The position numbers were made by a program, and so were the translations under genes. This document shows, one piece after another, positions 1-7,225 of a stretch of 10,799 nt of DNA. Location: the NCBI GenBank assembly GCA_002309875.1, contig DBYM01000019.1, positions 14,440 to 25,238 of the forward strand, read 5' to 3'. Positions within the stretch are counted from its first letter, which is position 1; each line of letters opens with the position of its first letter. This stretch comes from Cyanobacteria bacterium UBA1186 (GTDB taxonomy: Bacteria; Cyanobacteriota; Vampirovibrionia; Gastranaerophilales; Gastranaerophilaceae). Below the pieces are notes generated by a model. It saw nothing but the letters and a program-made list of their open reading frames with translations, was not told where the DNA came from and made no database searches.

Positions 1-548
1 ATATGCGCAGTCCCGACATTTGAAATCACCGTAATGTCAGGCTCTGCGTACTTTGAAAGAAGTTCAATTTCGCCCAAACCTCGCATTCCCATTTCCAAAA
101 CAAGAGCCTCAGTATCATCGGGCATTTCAAAAACAGTCTGACAAAATCCGATTTCGTTATTATGGTTTAAAGGGGTTTTAAAAGTCTTAAATTTTTCACC
201 CAAAACCGAAGCCACAAGTTCTTTTGTGGTTGTTTTGCCCGAACTTCCCGTAACCGCAACAACAGTCGGATTTAGTTTATTCCTTCTGTAATTTGCAAGT
301 TGAAGATAAGCAGTCAGGGTATCGGGAACTTTTAACGTTCCTTTCTCTTTCGTACAAAAAGCACCAACCGCACCTTTTTCCAAAGCATCTGAAATGAACT
401 TTTCGCCGTCAAAGGACGCACCTTTCAGGGGTAAATAAAAATCACCCCTCCGAATTGTCCTTGTATCCGTTGAAATTCGGACATCTATATCCTCGTAATC
501 CTTCAGTACAACAGCATTTGTGGCTTTTATCAATTCACTGATTTTCAT
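1..548 (-). CDS. murF: UDP-N-acetylmuramoyl-tripeptide--D-alanyl-D-alanine ligase MurF (N-terminal part, cut by window edge)
   Basis: MurF is the cytoplasmic ATP-dependent ligase that adds D-Ala-D-Ala to the UDP-MurNAc-tripeptide, the last soluble step of peptidoglycan precursor synthesis. I translated the minus strand from ATG at 548 and obtained 182 residues without a stop before the window edge, so the rest of the gene lies to the left. Visible marks are the Mur ligase P-loop VTGSSGKTTTKE (GSSGKTT starting at residue 101, Lys105), the NHNNEIG segment around 128-134, EMGM at 152-155, and PDITVISNVGTAH at 170-182, which matches the conserved NVG-AH segment of the central domain. The N-terminal FYLPLKGASFDGEKFI segment fits MurE/MurF; the later motifs favour MurF. 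The ATG follows the stop codon of the upstream glycosyltransferase with no base between them and no clear Shine-Dalgarno, so translation is probably coupled. Confidence 0.93.
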   Translation of the reverse strand, partial: MKISELIKATNAVVLKDYEDIDVRISTDTRTIRRGDFYLPLKGASFDGEKFISDALEKGAVGAFCTKEKGTLKVPDTLTAYLQLANYRRNKLNPTVVAVTGSSGKTTTKELVASVLGEKFKTFKTPLNHNNEIGFCQTVFEMPDDTEALVLEMGMRGLGEIELLSKYAEPDITVISNVGTAH

Positions 549-1283
549 TTATACATTCCAATACTTGTCAAGCCAGGTTGTCGGCTTTACATACCTCAAA
601 CCGCCTTTTCCGTTATAACCCGCCCTTGCCTGTTCCGGTGTCGGACGGCCGTGGAAAACGATTATTTTTGCATTCTCAGGATCATTCGGCATCTTAAAGA
701 AGTTCAGCGGGAACGGTTGCAGGCAGTTGCGTTTAAAACTTACACACCAATCAGGCTCCCAATATTTTAAAATACCCTTTTCGTACATCTGATAAGATAA
801 AAATGCCTGCTCGTTTTTGTAATCATTTCTGATTTCATTTCCGAGTTTGTAGAAATTTTCCAAAACTTCGGGATATTTACCGACTTCAAATCTGAAAACA
901 GAAGAATTTCCGATTATATCCTTCGGGAAATCCCAATCTTTTACGATTAAGAATTCACCTTCAGCCTCAAAAAACGGGTCAAGACTTTGGCGGATTACAA
1001 TATCCAAATCGAGGAAAAGTGCCGTTCCTTTTAAATCGGCAAGTTCTCTATTGAACAAAGATAATTTTCTCCAGCCTTTATCGCCGATATTCGGATTGTC
1101 GCTATACGGCGGGAGTTCTCTTGTTTCAATACCTTCGGCCAAACCCTCCGAACTGTCCGTAAAACATACAAATCTGTGCGGAATTGTTAAATTCTTTTCC
1201 ACCATTTTATAAAGACGGTTTACATACTCCGGGCCGAACTTTGTTCCCCATTTAATACAAATTACGTTTTTATCCAAAACCAT
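549..1283 (-). CDS. GT-A type glycosyltransferase (GT8-like), acceptor unknown
   Basis: A 244-residue protein that looks like a small GT-A fold nucleotide-sugar glycosyltransferase. The sequence shows an N-terminal beta strand (NVICIKWGTKFGPEYVNRL), a segment HRFVCFTD at about 36-43, the aspartate motif LFLDLDIVI with DLD at 92-94 (the likely metal and nucleotide-sugar site), and a late VFHGRPTP segment resembling the C-terminal HG-P motif of GT8-like enzymes. No signal peptide or membrane segment is visible, so it should act in the cytoplasm or at the inner face of the membrane. I chose ATG at 1283 rather than an in-frame TTG at 1301, because AAAGGAG lies just upstream of the ATG and the TTG has no such site. 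It is the first gene of a unit with murF. That suggests, but does not prove, a surface polysaccharide or envelope role. Sugar and acceptor cannot be read from sequence. Confidence 0.75.
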   Translation of the reverse strand: MVLDKNVICIKWGTKFGPEYVNRLYKMVEKNLTIPHRFVCFTDSSEGLAEGIETRELPPYSDNPNIGDKGWRKLSLFNRELADLKGTALFLDLDIVIRQSLDPFFEAEGEFLIVKDWDFPKDIIGNSSVFRFEVGKYPEVLENFYKLGNEIRNDYKNEQAFLSYQMYEKGILKYWEPDWCVSFKRNCLQPFPLNFFKMPNDPENAKIIVFHGRPTPEQARAGYNGKGGLRYVKPTTWLDKYWNV

Positions 1284-1310
1284 ACTCTCCTTTAAACTCA
1301 ATATATACTA

Positions 1311-1339
1311 ATTTAAAGGCAAAACAAGCCTGTTGTCAA
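1311..1339 (-). promoter_or_regulatory. Candidate promoter of the glycosyltransferase-murF unit
   Basis: On the minus strand a perfect -35 hexamer TTGACA (1339 down to 1334) is followed after 17 bases by TTAAAT (1316 down to 1311), a 4/6 match to the -10 consensus. Transcription would begin near 1304, giving a leader of about 20 nt that carries the AAAGGAG ribosome site. The -35 lies inside the region from which the divergent mnmE promoter must be read, so the two promoters overlap. A second AT-rich block (TATATT near 1300-1305) could serve as an alternative -10. Confidence 0.45.
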
Positions 1340-1350
1340 TTTTTTTGAAG

Positions 1351-1356
1351 TATAAT
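1351..1356 (+). promoter_or_regulatory. -10 box of mnmE, six bases before the ATG
   Basis: A perfect TATAAT at 1351-1356 is separated from the mnmE ATG (1363) by exactly six bases. Start sites usually fall six to seven bases after the -10 box, so transcription should begin at or next to the A of the start codon and give a leaderless mRNA. No good Shine-Dalgarno is present before the ATG, which agrees. A convincing -35 at 16-18 bp is not visible; the spacer is T-rich. Confidence 0.55.
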
Positions 1357-1362
1357 TACTTT

Positions 1363-2748
1363 ATGAATATTTTGGAAGAATTTGATACAATTGCAGCCGT
1401 TTCAACTCCTCTCGGTATGGGCGGAGTCGGAGTTATAAGAATTTCAGGTGATAAAGCATTTGAAATTATCGGAAAAATTTTTACAAACCCGAAATTTGAG
1501 CCGCGAAAATTTAACCATGGCCGTATTGTTGATAACGGCAAAGTGATTGATGAGGTTATTGTTCTTCCGTTTTTTGCACCAAACAGTTACACGGGAGAAA
1601 ATGTAATAGAAATTCAGTGCCACGGAGGAGTAAATGTTGTAAAAAATATCCTTAATCTTGTTCTGTCAAACGGCGCAAGAATGGCTGAAAAAGGCGAGTT
1701 TACAAAACGTGCCTTCTTAAATAAAAGAATGGACTTATCCCAGGCCGAGTCCGTTGCGGATATTATTCATTCAAAAACCTCCGAGTTCGCAAAAGTTTCT
1801 ATGAAAAATCTTTCGGGCGTTTTAAAAAACAAAATTAATGAAATCAGAAATTCAATTTTTGAAGTTCTTTCAAGAATAACCGCCGGAATAGATTTCCCCG
1901 AAGATGTAAAAGAGCCTGAATATGATTATCTTACAGAGAGTTTTAAAAATATAATTTCAGACATAGATACGGTTTTGTCTGATGCAAAAAGTTCAAATAT
2001 CTTAAGACAGGGGATTACTGTTGCAATCGCAGGTAAGCCGAATGTCGGGAAGTCCTCCCTGTTCAATGCCTTATTAAACCTTGACAGGGCAATCGTTACG
2101 GATATCGCAGGGACAACAAGAGATGTCCTCAGAGAAACCCTCGATTTGGGAATTCCCGTAACCCTCGTTGATACGGCAGGGATAAGAGAAGAAGGCGAAA
2201 ACAAGGTTGAAGAAATCGGAATAGAATATTCCAAGCAGTCCCTAAATGATGCAGATTTAGTCTTATTTATATATGATGCCGAACAGGGGATAAGTGAAGA
2301 AGATAAAAAGATTTTATCCCTTATTAAGGACAAAAATTATATAATGGCGGCAAACAAAGCGGATTTAATAAAAAACCCCACCCCGAAATCAGAGATTTCG
2401 ACCCTCCCTCAAGGGGCGGGTAGCAATATTGATATTACGAATTGCTTAAAAATTTCGGCATTAACGGGCGAAGGGATAAATGAATTGAAGCAGGCATTGA
2501 CCTCTAAGGTCTGCGAAGTTGAGCCCGAAAATCTCGAATTTGTAACCAATTCACGCCAGCAGGTCTGTCTTGAAAGAGCAAAAGCCGCTCTTGAGCAGGC
2601 ACTTACGGCATCGGAAATCCGTGAACTGCAGGATTTGATTTCAATAGACGTAAAATCCGCAATTCTTGCACTCGACGAACTCACCGGGGAACTGATTACG
2701 GACGATATTCTTGATAATATTTTTGAACATTTTTGCATAGGTAAATGA
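1363..2748 (+). CDS. mnmE: tRNA uridine-5-carboxymethylaminomethyl(34) synthesis GTPase MnmE
   Basis: MnmE, with MnmG, modifies the wobble uridine 34 of certain tRNAs using a methylene-tetrahydrofolate carbon, GTP and FAD. The 461-residue product is close to the usual length of about 450-460. In order: the N-terminal folate-binding domain beginning DTIAAVSTPLGMGGVGVIRISG, the SYTGENVIEIQCHGG segment, a helical domain, and the inserted G domain with G1 GKPNVGKSS (224-232), a TAGTTRD switch segment, G3 DTAG (270-273), G4 NKAD (331-334) and G5 near ISALTGEG. It ends with the diagnostic CIGK, whose Cys458 is the conserved C-terminal cysteine. ATG 1363 was chosen over an in-frame TTG at 1333, because the family N-terminus begins just before DTIA. 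Residues about 338-354 are an extra stretch encoded by a GC-rich palindrome (listed separately). The stop overlaps the next start by 4 nt. Confidence 0.96.
   Translation: MNILEEFDTIAAVSTPLGMGGVGVIRISGDKAFEIIGKIFTNPKFEPRKFNHGRIVDNGKVIDEVIVLPFFAPNSYTGENVIEIQCHGGVNVVKNILNLVLSNGARMAEKGEFTKRAFLNKRMDLSQAESVADIIHSKTSEFAKVSMKNLSGVLKNKINEIRNSIFEVLSRITAGIDFPEDVKEPEYDYLTESFKNIISDIDTVLSDAKSSNILRQGITVAIAGKPNVGKSSLFNALLNLDRAIVTDIAGTTRDVLRETLDLGIPVTLVDTAGIREEGENKVEEIGIEYSKQSLNDADLVLFIYDAEQGISEEDKKILSLIKDKNYIMAANKADLIKNPTPKSEISTLPQGAGSNIDITNCLKISALTGEGINELKQALTSKVCEVEPENLEFVTNSRQQVCLERAKAALEQALTASEIRELQDLISIDVKSAILALDELTGELITDDILDNIFEHFCIGK
2376..2421 (+). repeat. GC-rich palindromic element inserted in frame within mnmE
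   Basis: A compact GC-rich block in an AT-rich gene, with nested inverted repeats. The inner stem is CGAAATC (2384-2390) and GATTTCG (2394-2400) around a 3-base loop, perfect over 7 bp. The outer arms are CCCACCCC (2377-2384) and GGGGCGGG (2413-2420), complementary at 7 of 8 positions, sharing base 2384 with the inner stem. CCCT/AGGG (2406-2415) can form a further small hairpin. The reading frame runs through it as residues about 338-354 of MnmE (NPTPKSEISTLPQGAGS), just after the G4 NKAD motif. Compared with my recollection of E. coli MnmE, this loop is about 11 residues longer. The form resembles palindromic repeats that enter coding genes, such as the RPE elements of Rickettsia. No second copy is in this window, so calling it a dispersed repeat is inference. 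Confidence 0.55.
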
Positions 2749-3878
2749 TGGAAGAAAAAGAAATAAAAAAAGTTATAGCACTGATGTCAGGCACCTCCTG
2801 CGACTCAATAGACGCAGGTCTTTGCGAAGTGTATCCCGATATGTCTGTCAAATTAATTCAGGGAATTAACCACCCCTATCCCGAACATATCAGAGCAAAA
2901 ATATTTTCTGCTTTCAGAAACGAAATCAGCCTGAAAGAACTCTGTCAATTGAACTTTGCGGTTGGAAAATGTTTTGCCGATGCGGCAAATATTTTAATCG
3001 GAGAATTCGGGAAGCCTGATTTTATTTCTTCGCACGGACAGACGGTTTATCACTACCCTTTTGACGAAAAACTCGATAATATTTCACTCAAAAGCACACT
3101 CCAAATCGGCGAAAGTTCGGTTATTGCAAAAGAAACAGGCTGTACCGTAATTTCAAATTTCAGAGAAACAGATATTGCATACGGCGGGCAGGGTGCGCCT
3201 CTTGTCTGCTTCGCCGACGAAAAATGGTTCAAAGGGGGAAGTAAAAACGGTTTTGCAATACAAAATATCGGCGGAATATCAAACGTGACCGTTGTTTCTG
3301 ACGAGTGTGATACATTCGGATTTGATACAGGCTGCGGAAATATTATGATTGATTACTGCACCCAAAAACTTTTCGGAAAGAAATACGACAAAGACGGAGA
3401 AATTGCTTCAGAGGGAAATGTTTGCGAAAATTGGCTCGATTGCCTTTTACAGGACGAATATTATTTTATTGAACCGCCAAAAACTACGGGGAGAGAGTAT
3501 TTCTCCCCGAAATATATTGAAAATATCTTAAAATCAGCACCGCCTGAGCCAAAAGATATTATTGCAACTCTGACTGCCTTAACCGCAAAAACCATAGCAC
3601 AAGCCTACGAACGCTTTATTTACCCTCAGGTGCATATAGATACTGCCGTTATCGGAGGTGGCGGTGCATATAACAAAACTATGATGAAGTTTTTACGCCA
3701 ATATCTGCCGCAGAGAATTGAACTCAAAACCCACGAAGATTACGGAATTTCCAATAATTTTAAAGAAGTTATGGCATTTGCTCTCCTCGGATACTGCACG
3801 TATTACGGAATTCCGAATAACCTGCCATGCTGTACGGGCGCAGAAAAAAGGGTTGTATTGGGTAAAATTACGCAATAA
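2745..3878 (+). CDS. anmK: Anhydro-N-acetylmuramic acid kinase AnmK
   Basis: AnmK uses ATP to open and phosphorylate 1,6-anhydro-MurNAc, giving MurNAc-6-phosphate, in cytoplasmic peptidoglycan recycling. The 377-residue length fits the family (about 370). Visible motifs are ALMSGTSCDSIDAGL (12-26, the N-terminal phosphate-binding signature; the common form is MSGTS-DG-D, here DS), SSHGQTVYH, a QIGESS-IA segment, NIGGISNVT, FGFDTGCGNIMID (commonly DTGPGN, here CGN), GGGGAYN, and a C-terminal EVMAFALLGY. The changes at DG and PGN are conservative small-residue replacements, and the active-site Asp of the DTG segment is present. ATG at 2745 overlaps the mnmE TGA as ATGA; a second ATG follows at 2748 and could also be used. 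The overlap indicates coupled translation from the mnmE mRNA. A hairpin terminator follows immediately after the stop. Confidence 0.95.
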   Translation: MMEEKEIKKVIALMSGTSCDSIDAGLCEVYPDMSVKLIQGINHPYPEHIRAKIFSAFRNEISLKELCQLNFAVGKCFADAANILIGEFGKPDFISSHGQTVYHYPFDEKLDNISLKSTLQIGESSVIAKETGCTVISNFRETDIAYGGQGAPLVCFADEKWFKGGSKNGFAIQNIGGISNVTVVSDECDTFGFDTGCGNIMIDYCTQKLFGKKYDKDGEIASEGNVCENWLDCLLQDEYYFIEPPKTTGREYFSPKYIENILKSAPPEPKDIIATLTALTAKTIAQAYERFIYPQVHIDTAVIGGGGAYNKTMMKFLRQYLPQRIELKTHEDYGISNNFKEVMAFALLGYCTYYGIPNNLPCCTGAEKRVVLGKITQ

Positions 3879-3904
3879 AAAGGGAGATTGAAAATCCCCC
3901 TTTC
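3877..3904. terminator. Bidirectional terminator between anmK and ferritin
   Basis: AAAGGGAGATT (3879-3889) pairs with AATCCCCCTTT (3893-3903) around a GAA loop: an 11-bp stem with one A/C mismatch. On the plus strand the T run is short (TTTCT). On the minus strand the run of five A at 3877-3881 becomes TTTTT after the stem, so the structure is at least as good a terminator for the convergent ferritin gene as for anmK. Confidence 0.75.
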
Positions 3905-3960
3905 TACAAAATCCTGCGATTAGTTCAACCTCGCAAATCTGTTACCGATACCCACGGCTT

Positions 3961-4470
3961 CTATCCGATTACAGGCTGAACAAAAGTTCTTGCTGCCAAA
4001 TCTTTATCAAGCATTAACAAGGCTTTTTTGTCATCACCAATAAGTCTTAATGTGGCAAGCATGCCACCGACATTTGATTCTTCCTCAACCTGTTCTTTGA
4101 TATACCAATCCAAAAGGTGTAATGCCGCTCTGTCCTTAACTTCTTCGGCAACATCAGCAACATGGTTAATGCTTGAAGTTACAAACTGCTCGTGTTTCAA
4201 AACTTCTTCAAAGATTTCCAAAGGTGTTGTACCGTGAAATTCAGGTTTGCCAATGGCTTCAAGTTTTATATCTCCGCCTCTTTCGTCAAGATAATCAAAC
4301 ATTCCCATACCATGAGCATGTTCTTCCTGCACCTGAACGTTAAACCAATTTACAAACCCTTGGAGATTCCATTCCATAAATTTAATTTTCATGGCCAAAT
4401 ACAGGTATTCCGAATAAAATTCCTTATTAATCTGCTCGTTAAAAGCCGCTTCAAGTTTCTTATCAATCAT
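3961..4470 (-). CDS. ftnA: Bacterial non-haem ferritin (FtnA type)
   Basis: An iron-storage ferritin that oxidises Fe(II) and stores ferric mineral inside a 24-subunit shell. The 169-residue length is typical of bacterial FtnA. The ferroxidase ligands fall at the same numbers as in E. coli FtnA: Glu17, Glu50, His53, Glu94, Gln127 and Glu130. The third-site residues Glu49, Glu126 and Glu129 are also present. No haem-ligating methionine context of bacterioferritin is evident, and the LLDWYIKEQVEEE stretch is characteristic of FtnA. ATG at 4470 is preceded by GGGAGGA at good spacing, the clearest ribosome site in the window. It is transcribed alone: a candidate extended -10 lies upstream and a shared terminator follows. 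I see no convincing Fur box. Confidence 0.95.
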   Translation of the reverse strand: MIDKKLEAAFNEQINKEFYSEYLYLAMKIKFMEWNLQGFVNWFNVQVQEEHAHGMGMFDYLDERGGDIKLEAIGKPEFHGTTPLEIFEEVLKHEQFVTSSINHVADVAEEVKDRAALHLLDWYIKEQVEEESNVGGMLATLRLIGDDKKALLMLDKDLAARTFVQPVIG

Positions 4471-4494
4471 AGTTTCCTCCCTTCTTCTGAATAA

Positions 4495-4503
4495 ATAATA
4501 TCA
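4495..4503 (-). promoter_or_regulatory. Candidate extended -10 promoter of the ferritin gene
   Basis: Read on the minus strand, TGATATTAT (4503 down to 4495) is an extended -10 of the TGn form with TATTAT as the hexamer (5/6). It lies about 25 bases upstream of the ferritin ATG, leaving a short leader that contains GGGAGGA. No clear -35 is seen, which is acceptable for an extended -10. It sits just beyond the recN stop codon, so ferritin need not depend on recN transcription. Confidence 0.45.
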
Positions 4504-4508
4504 CAAAA

Positions 4509-6158
4509 TTAAACACAATTTTCTATAAGGGTTTGGGCAAATTTCATGGATTCGTCCGTAATTTCGCCTGATGCAAGTTCCGCAATTCCCATGAGTTTAT
4601 TCTGCCCTTCAAGAACATAAATATTGACGTTCGTTGTATCACCCTGTGTCTTTTTAACGTAAAAATGTCTGTCGGATTTAGATGCAATAATCGCCTGATG
4701 AGTAATCATAATTATCTGCATATATTTTGCAAGTTCTTTAACTTCTTCCGCAACGGATTGCGAAGTCCTGCCTGAAATTCCCGTATCAATCTCATCAAAA
4801 ATTACCGTATCAATATTGTCAGCCTGAGCAAAAATGGTTTTCAGGGCAAGCATAACTCTTGCAATTTCACCCCCGGAAGCAACCTTAGCAAGCGGTTTTA
4901 ATTCTTCGGAAACATTTGTCGAAATCAAAAACTCGACCTTATCAATTCCGTTTACCCCGAGTTCGCATGGCTCAAATCCTATTTCAAACCTGACTTTCGG
5001 GAGTTCAAGTTTTTCGAGTTTTTCAACCATAAGAGTGCTGAGTTGTTTTGCACAAATCTTTCTGTCCTCAGATATTTCCGAGGCCAAAACAAGAAGCGAA
5101 TTGCGTGTATTTTCTATCTCATATTCGAGTTGCTCAATATTTTGGGTTGAAAATTCAATATTTTCAAGTTCTTTTCTCAAACTTATACCCGTGTTAATAA
5201 CATTCTCAATCGTTCCGCCGTATTTACGTTTTAATTTGTCAAGCAAAAAGAGCCTTTCCTGAATCTCGTCAATTCTCTCGGCATCATTGTTAAGCGAAGA
5301 AGAATAATCTCTGAGAGTTGAGGAAACTCCTTTCAGCGTCTCGATTGCACCTATAAGTTCCGACTCTGTTTCACCGAGAGTGGAATCCATGCCGGAGGCT
5401 TTTGAAATTTCACCCTTTATCTTCAAAAGCGCATCAATTATTGAGCCGTCATCGCCTGAAATCGACCAATATGAACTGCCTGTAATCTCTTTGAGTTTTT
5501 CAACATTCTCGAGTACGGAAAGTTCGTTTTGCAGATCCTCATCTTCGGTTAGTGAATTAAGGTTTGCTCCTTCAATTTCGTCTGCCTGAAACTTCAAAAA
5601 ATCAATCTGTTCTTCGGTTTTTTGAGAAGCATTTTTTAATTCTTCAAGTTCCGACAGCATAAGTTTGTATTTTTCAAACTCAATCTTATAGTCATTTACT
5701 TTGGGGTTTTTCATATAAGAATCAAGCAAAACTATGTGAAACTTAGGCTGAAGAAAAGTATAGGTCTGATGCTGGGAATGAATATCAAGAAACATTTCCC
5801 TGAAAACATGTATGAAATCCTGATTAACAAGACAGCCGTTAACCCTTGAACGTGAGCCTGTCTGAGTAATTTCTCTTGAAATAATTATCTCCGAGCCCGT
5901 ATTATCAATTCCGTATTCGTCAAAAAGTTTTGAAATATCCTGTTTTTCATTCAGAATCGTAAGTTCAATAACCGCTTTTTCCGCACCCGTTTTTATGACT
6001 TCTCTGCCCGCTCTTGCACCAAAAGCGATATCTATGGCATTAATCAGAATACTCTTGCCCGCACCCGTTTCGCCCGTAATTATGTTTAAACCCTTAGCAA
6101 AGTCAAGTTCAAGTTCGTCTATCAATATGTAATTTTTTATGAAAATCTTACTTAACAT
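4509..6158 (-). CDS. recN: DNA repair protein RecN
   Basis: RecN is an SMC-like ATPase that holds broken DNA ends and sister molecules together in double-strand break repair. The 549 residues match the family (about 550). The N-terminus has IKNYILIDELELDF and Walker A GETGAGKS at 29-36, followed by INAIDIAFGARAG. The DIHSQHQ segment typical of RecN is present. A long helical, coiled-coil-forming middle (about 155-380) separates this from the ABC signature LASGGEIAR near 425, Walker B VIFDEIDTGISGR near 453-465, and the MITHQ segment of the C-terminal ATPase half. ATG at 6158 lies two bases after the stop of the TPR gene; a purine-rich run in the end of that gene may act as the ribosome site. 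The pair is probably co-transcribed. No LexA-type operator is recognised. Confidence 0.97.
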   Translation of the reverse strand: MLSKIFIKNYILIDELELDFAKGLNIITGETGAGKSILINAIDIAFGARAGREVIKTGAEKAVIELTILNEKQDISKLFDEYGIDNTGSEIIISREITQTGSRSRVNGCLVNQDFIHVFREMFLDIHSQHQTYTFLQPKFHIVLLDSYMKNPKVNDYKIEFEKYKLMLSELEELKNASQKTEEQIDFLKFQADEIEGANLNSLTEDEDLQNELSVLENVEKLKEITGSSYWSISGDDGSIIDALLKIKGEISKASGMDSTLGETESELIGAIETLKGVSSTLRDYSSSLNNDAERIDEIQERLFLLDKLKRKYGGTIENVINTGISLRKELENIEFSTQNIEQLEYEIENTRNSLLVLASEISEDRKICAKQLSTLMVEKLEKLELPKVRFEIGFEPCELGVNGIDKVEFLISTNVSEELKPLAKVASGGEIARVMLALKTIFAQADNIDTVIFDEIDTGISGRTSQSVAEEVKELAKYMQIIMITHQAIIASKSDRHFYVKKTQGDTTNVNIYVLEGQNKLMGIAELASGEITDESMKFAQTLIENCV

Positions 6159-6160
6159 AT

Positions 6161-7219
6161 TTAAACTTCGTCTTCTTCCTCCGAGTCTCCGTCCTCAAAA
6201 TCTTCGTCGTAATCCCCGTCTTCTTCGGACTCGTCTTCTTCTTCGTATTCTTCGTCGTCTTCCTCGTCTTCAAAATCATCACCGGAAGCCTCATAATCGT
6301 CTTCCGTACCTTCCAAAGAGTCATACTCCTGTCTTACCAAATCATTGGGAAACGTGAGTGTCAGATGGTTTGCAAGCGCACCTCTGAGGCACTTCGCATA
6401 ATTATCTTCGTCGGTTATATATTTATAGACACTTGCAAGAATATAATACAAATCGCCGTTTTCTTCCTTTTGAAGTCTTGTTTCCAAAATCGTTATAATA
6501 TCTTCGATTTCCTCGTTTTTTATACATATTTTCGTAAGAAGTTTATAGGCATCAATGTCGTTTTCATTGTACTCAATTGTTTTTTTAAGGTATCTTTCCG
6601 CTTCATCGTAATTCCCGTTTTCATAAGCGATCGAGGCAAGGTTATAATATGCCCAACTGTAATCGGGAGAAAGTTCAAGAACTTTTTTAAAACACTCTTC
6701 GGCAAAATTTGTCAGACCGCTTTTCATATAAATGTTGCCGAGATTAAAATGTGCATAAATATCATCAGGATTCAGCCTTATTGCTTCCTGAAAGTTATCC
6801 GTAGCCTGTTTTACCTCGTCTTTATTCAGATAGCAGACTCCGAGATTAAAATAACAGTTTCCGTCCTTCGGGTCATGCGACAAAACTGTTCTGAAAGCCT
6901 GAATTGCATTATCCCAATCTTCAAGATTAACAAGAACTTCGCCCAAATTGTAATAAAAATCGTCCTGAGGATTAATGGAAATCGCTTTTTCATAAGCCTC
7001 TTTTGCCTTTTCCAAATCCTTTAATTTCTCGTATAAAATCCCGATATTATAGTATAATTCCGAGTCTTCGGGGAAATATTTAATCAGGTATTCCAAGTTG
7101 CCGAGAGCCTCCTCATTAAACCCGTTATCGGCAAGCAGAATGGAAAGTTCCCGCCTTGCCTGAAAGTTTGACGGGTCTTCTTTTAAAAGTTCTTGTAAAT
7201 TTTCAATCTCTGTCCCCAT
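6161..7219 (-). CDS. Tetratricopeptide repeat protein with a highly acidic C-terminal tail
   Basis: A 352-residue protein built from about seven or eight TPR units of roughly 34 residues between about 17 and 285; most carry the typical Y-NLG ... A---F-KA---NP pattern, for example YYNIGILYEKLKDLEKAKEAY. The last two units are degenerate. The final 50-55 residues (from about 298) are almost only Glu, Asp, Gly, Ser and Tyr and should be disordered and strongly negative. There is no signal peptide or membrane segment, so it is probably a cytoplasmic scaffold. The gene starts at ATG 7219, six bases after a TATAAT box and without a Shine-Dalgarno, and it ends two bases before recN. That makes a role alongside RecN possible, but there is no direct evidence and I assign no specific function. 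Confidence 0.9.
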   Translation of the reverse strand: MGTEIENLQELLKEDPSNFQARRELSILLADNGFNEEALGNLEYLIKYFPEDSELYYNIGILYEKLKDLEKAKEAYEKAISINPQDDFYYNLGEVLVNLEDWDNAIQAFRTVLSHDPKDGNCYFNLGVCYLNKDEVKQATDNFQEAIRLNPDDIYAHFNLGNIYMKSGLTNFAEECFKKVLELSPDYSWAYYNLASIAYENGNYDEAERYLKKTIEYNENDIDAYKLLTKICIKNEEIEDIITILETRLQKEENGDLYYILASVYKYITDEDNYAKCLRGALANHLTLTFPNDLVRQEYDSLEGTEDDYEASGDDFEDEEDDEEYEEEDESEEDGDYDEDFEDGDSEEEDEV

Positions 7220-7225
7220 AAGATG

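Noticed and set aside
1317..1331. AGGC/GCCT hairpin in the mnmE upstream region
   Set aside because: Only four base pairs with a seven-base loop; not distinguishable from chance.
1333..1362. Upstream TTG start for mnmE adding ten residues
   Set aside because: The added residues lie across the -10 box and do not match the MnmE N-terminus, which begins just before DTIA.
1926..2333. Minus-strand open frame of 135 codons opposite mnmE
   Set aside because: Antisense to the conserved MnmE G domain, Ser-rich, no family features.
3915..3935. TGCGA/TCGCA inverted repeat after the anmK terminator
   Set aside because: Five-bp stem with an 11-base loop and no T run on either side; the neighbouring hairpin already explains termination.
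4834..5262. Plus-strand open frame of 142 codons opposite recN
   Set aside because: Ser/Phe-rich product antisense to conserved RecN signature and coiled-coil sequence; a shadow of the real gene.
6365..7024. Plus-strand open frame of 219 codons opposite the TPR gene
   Set aside because: It is antisense to a clear TPR protein, has the hydrophobic, Ile/Phe/Val-rich composition expected from reading acidic helical codons backwards, and shows no ribosome site or family motif.
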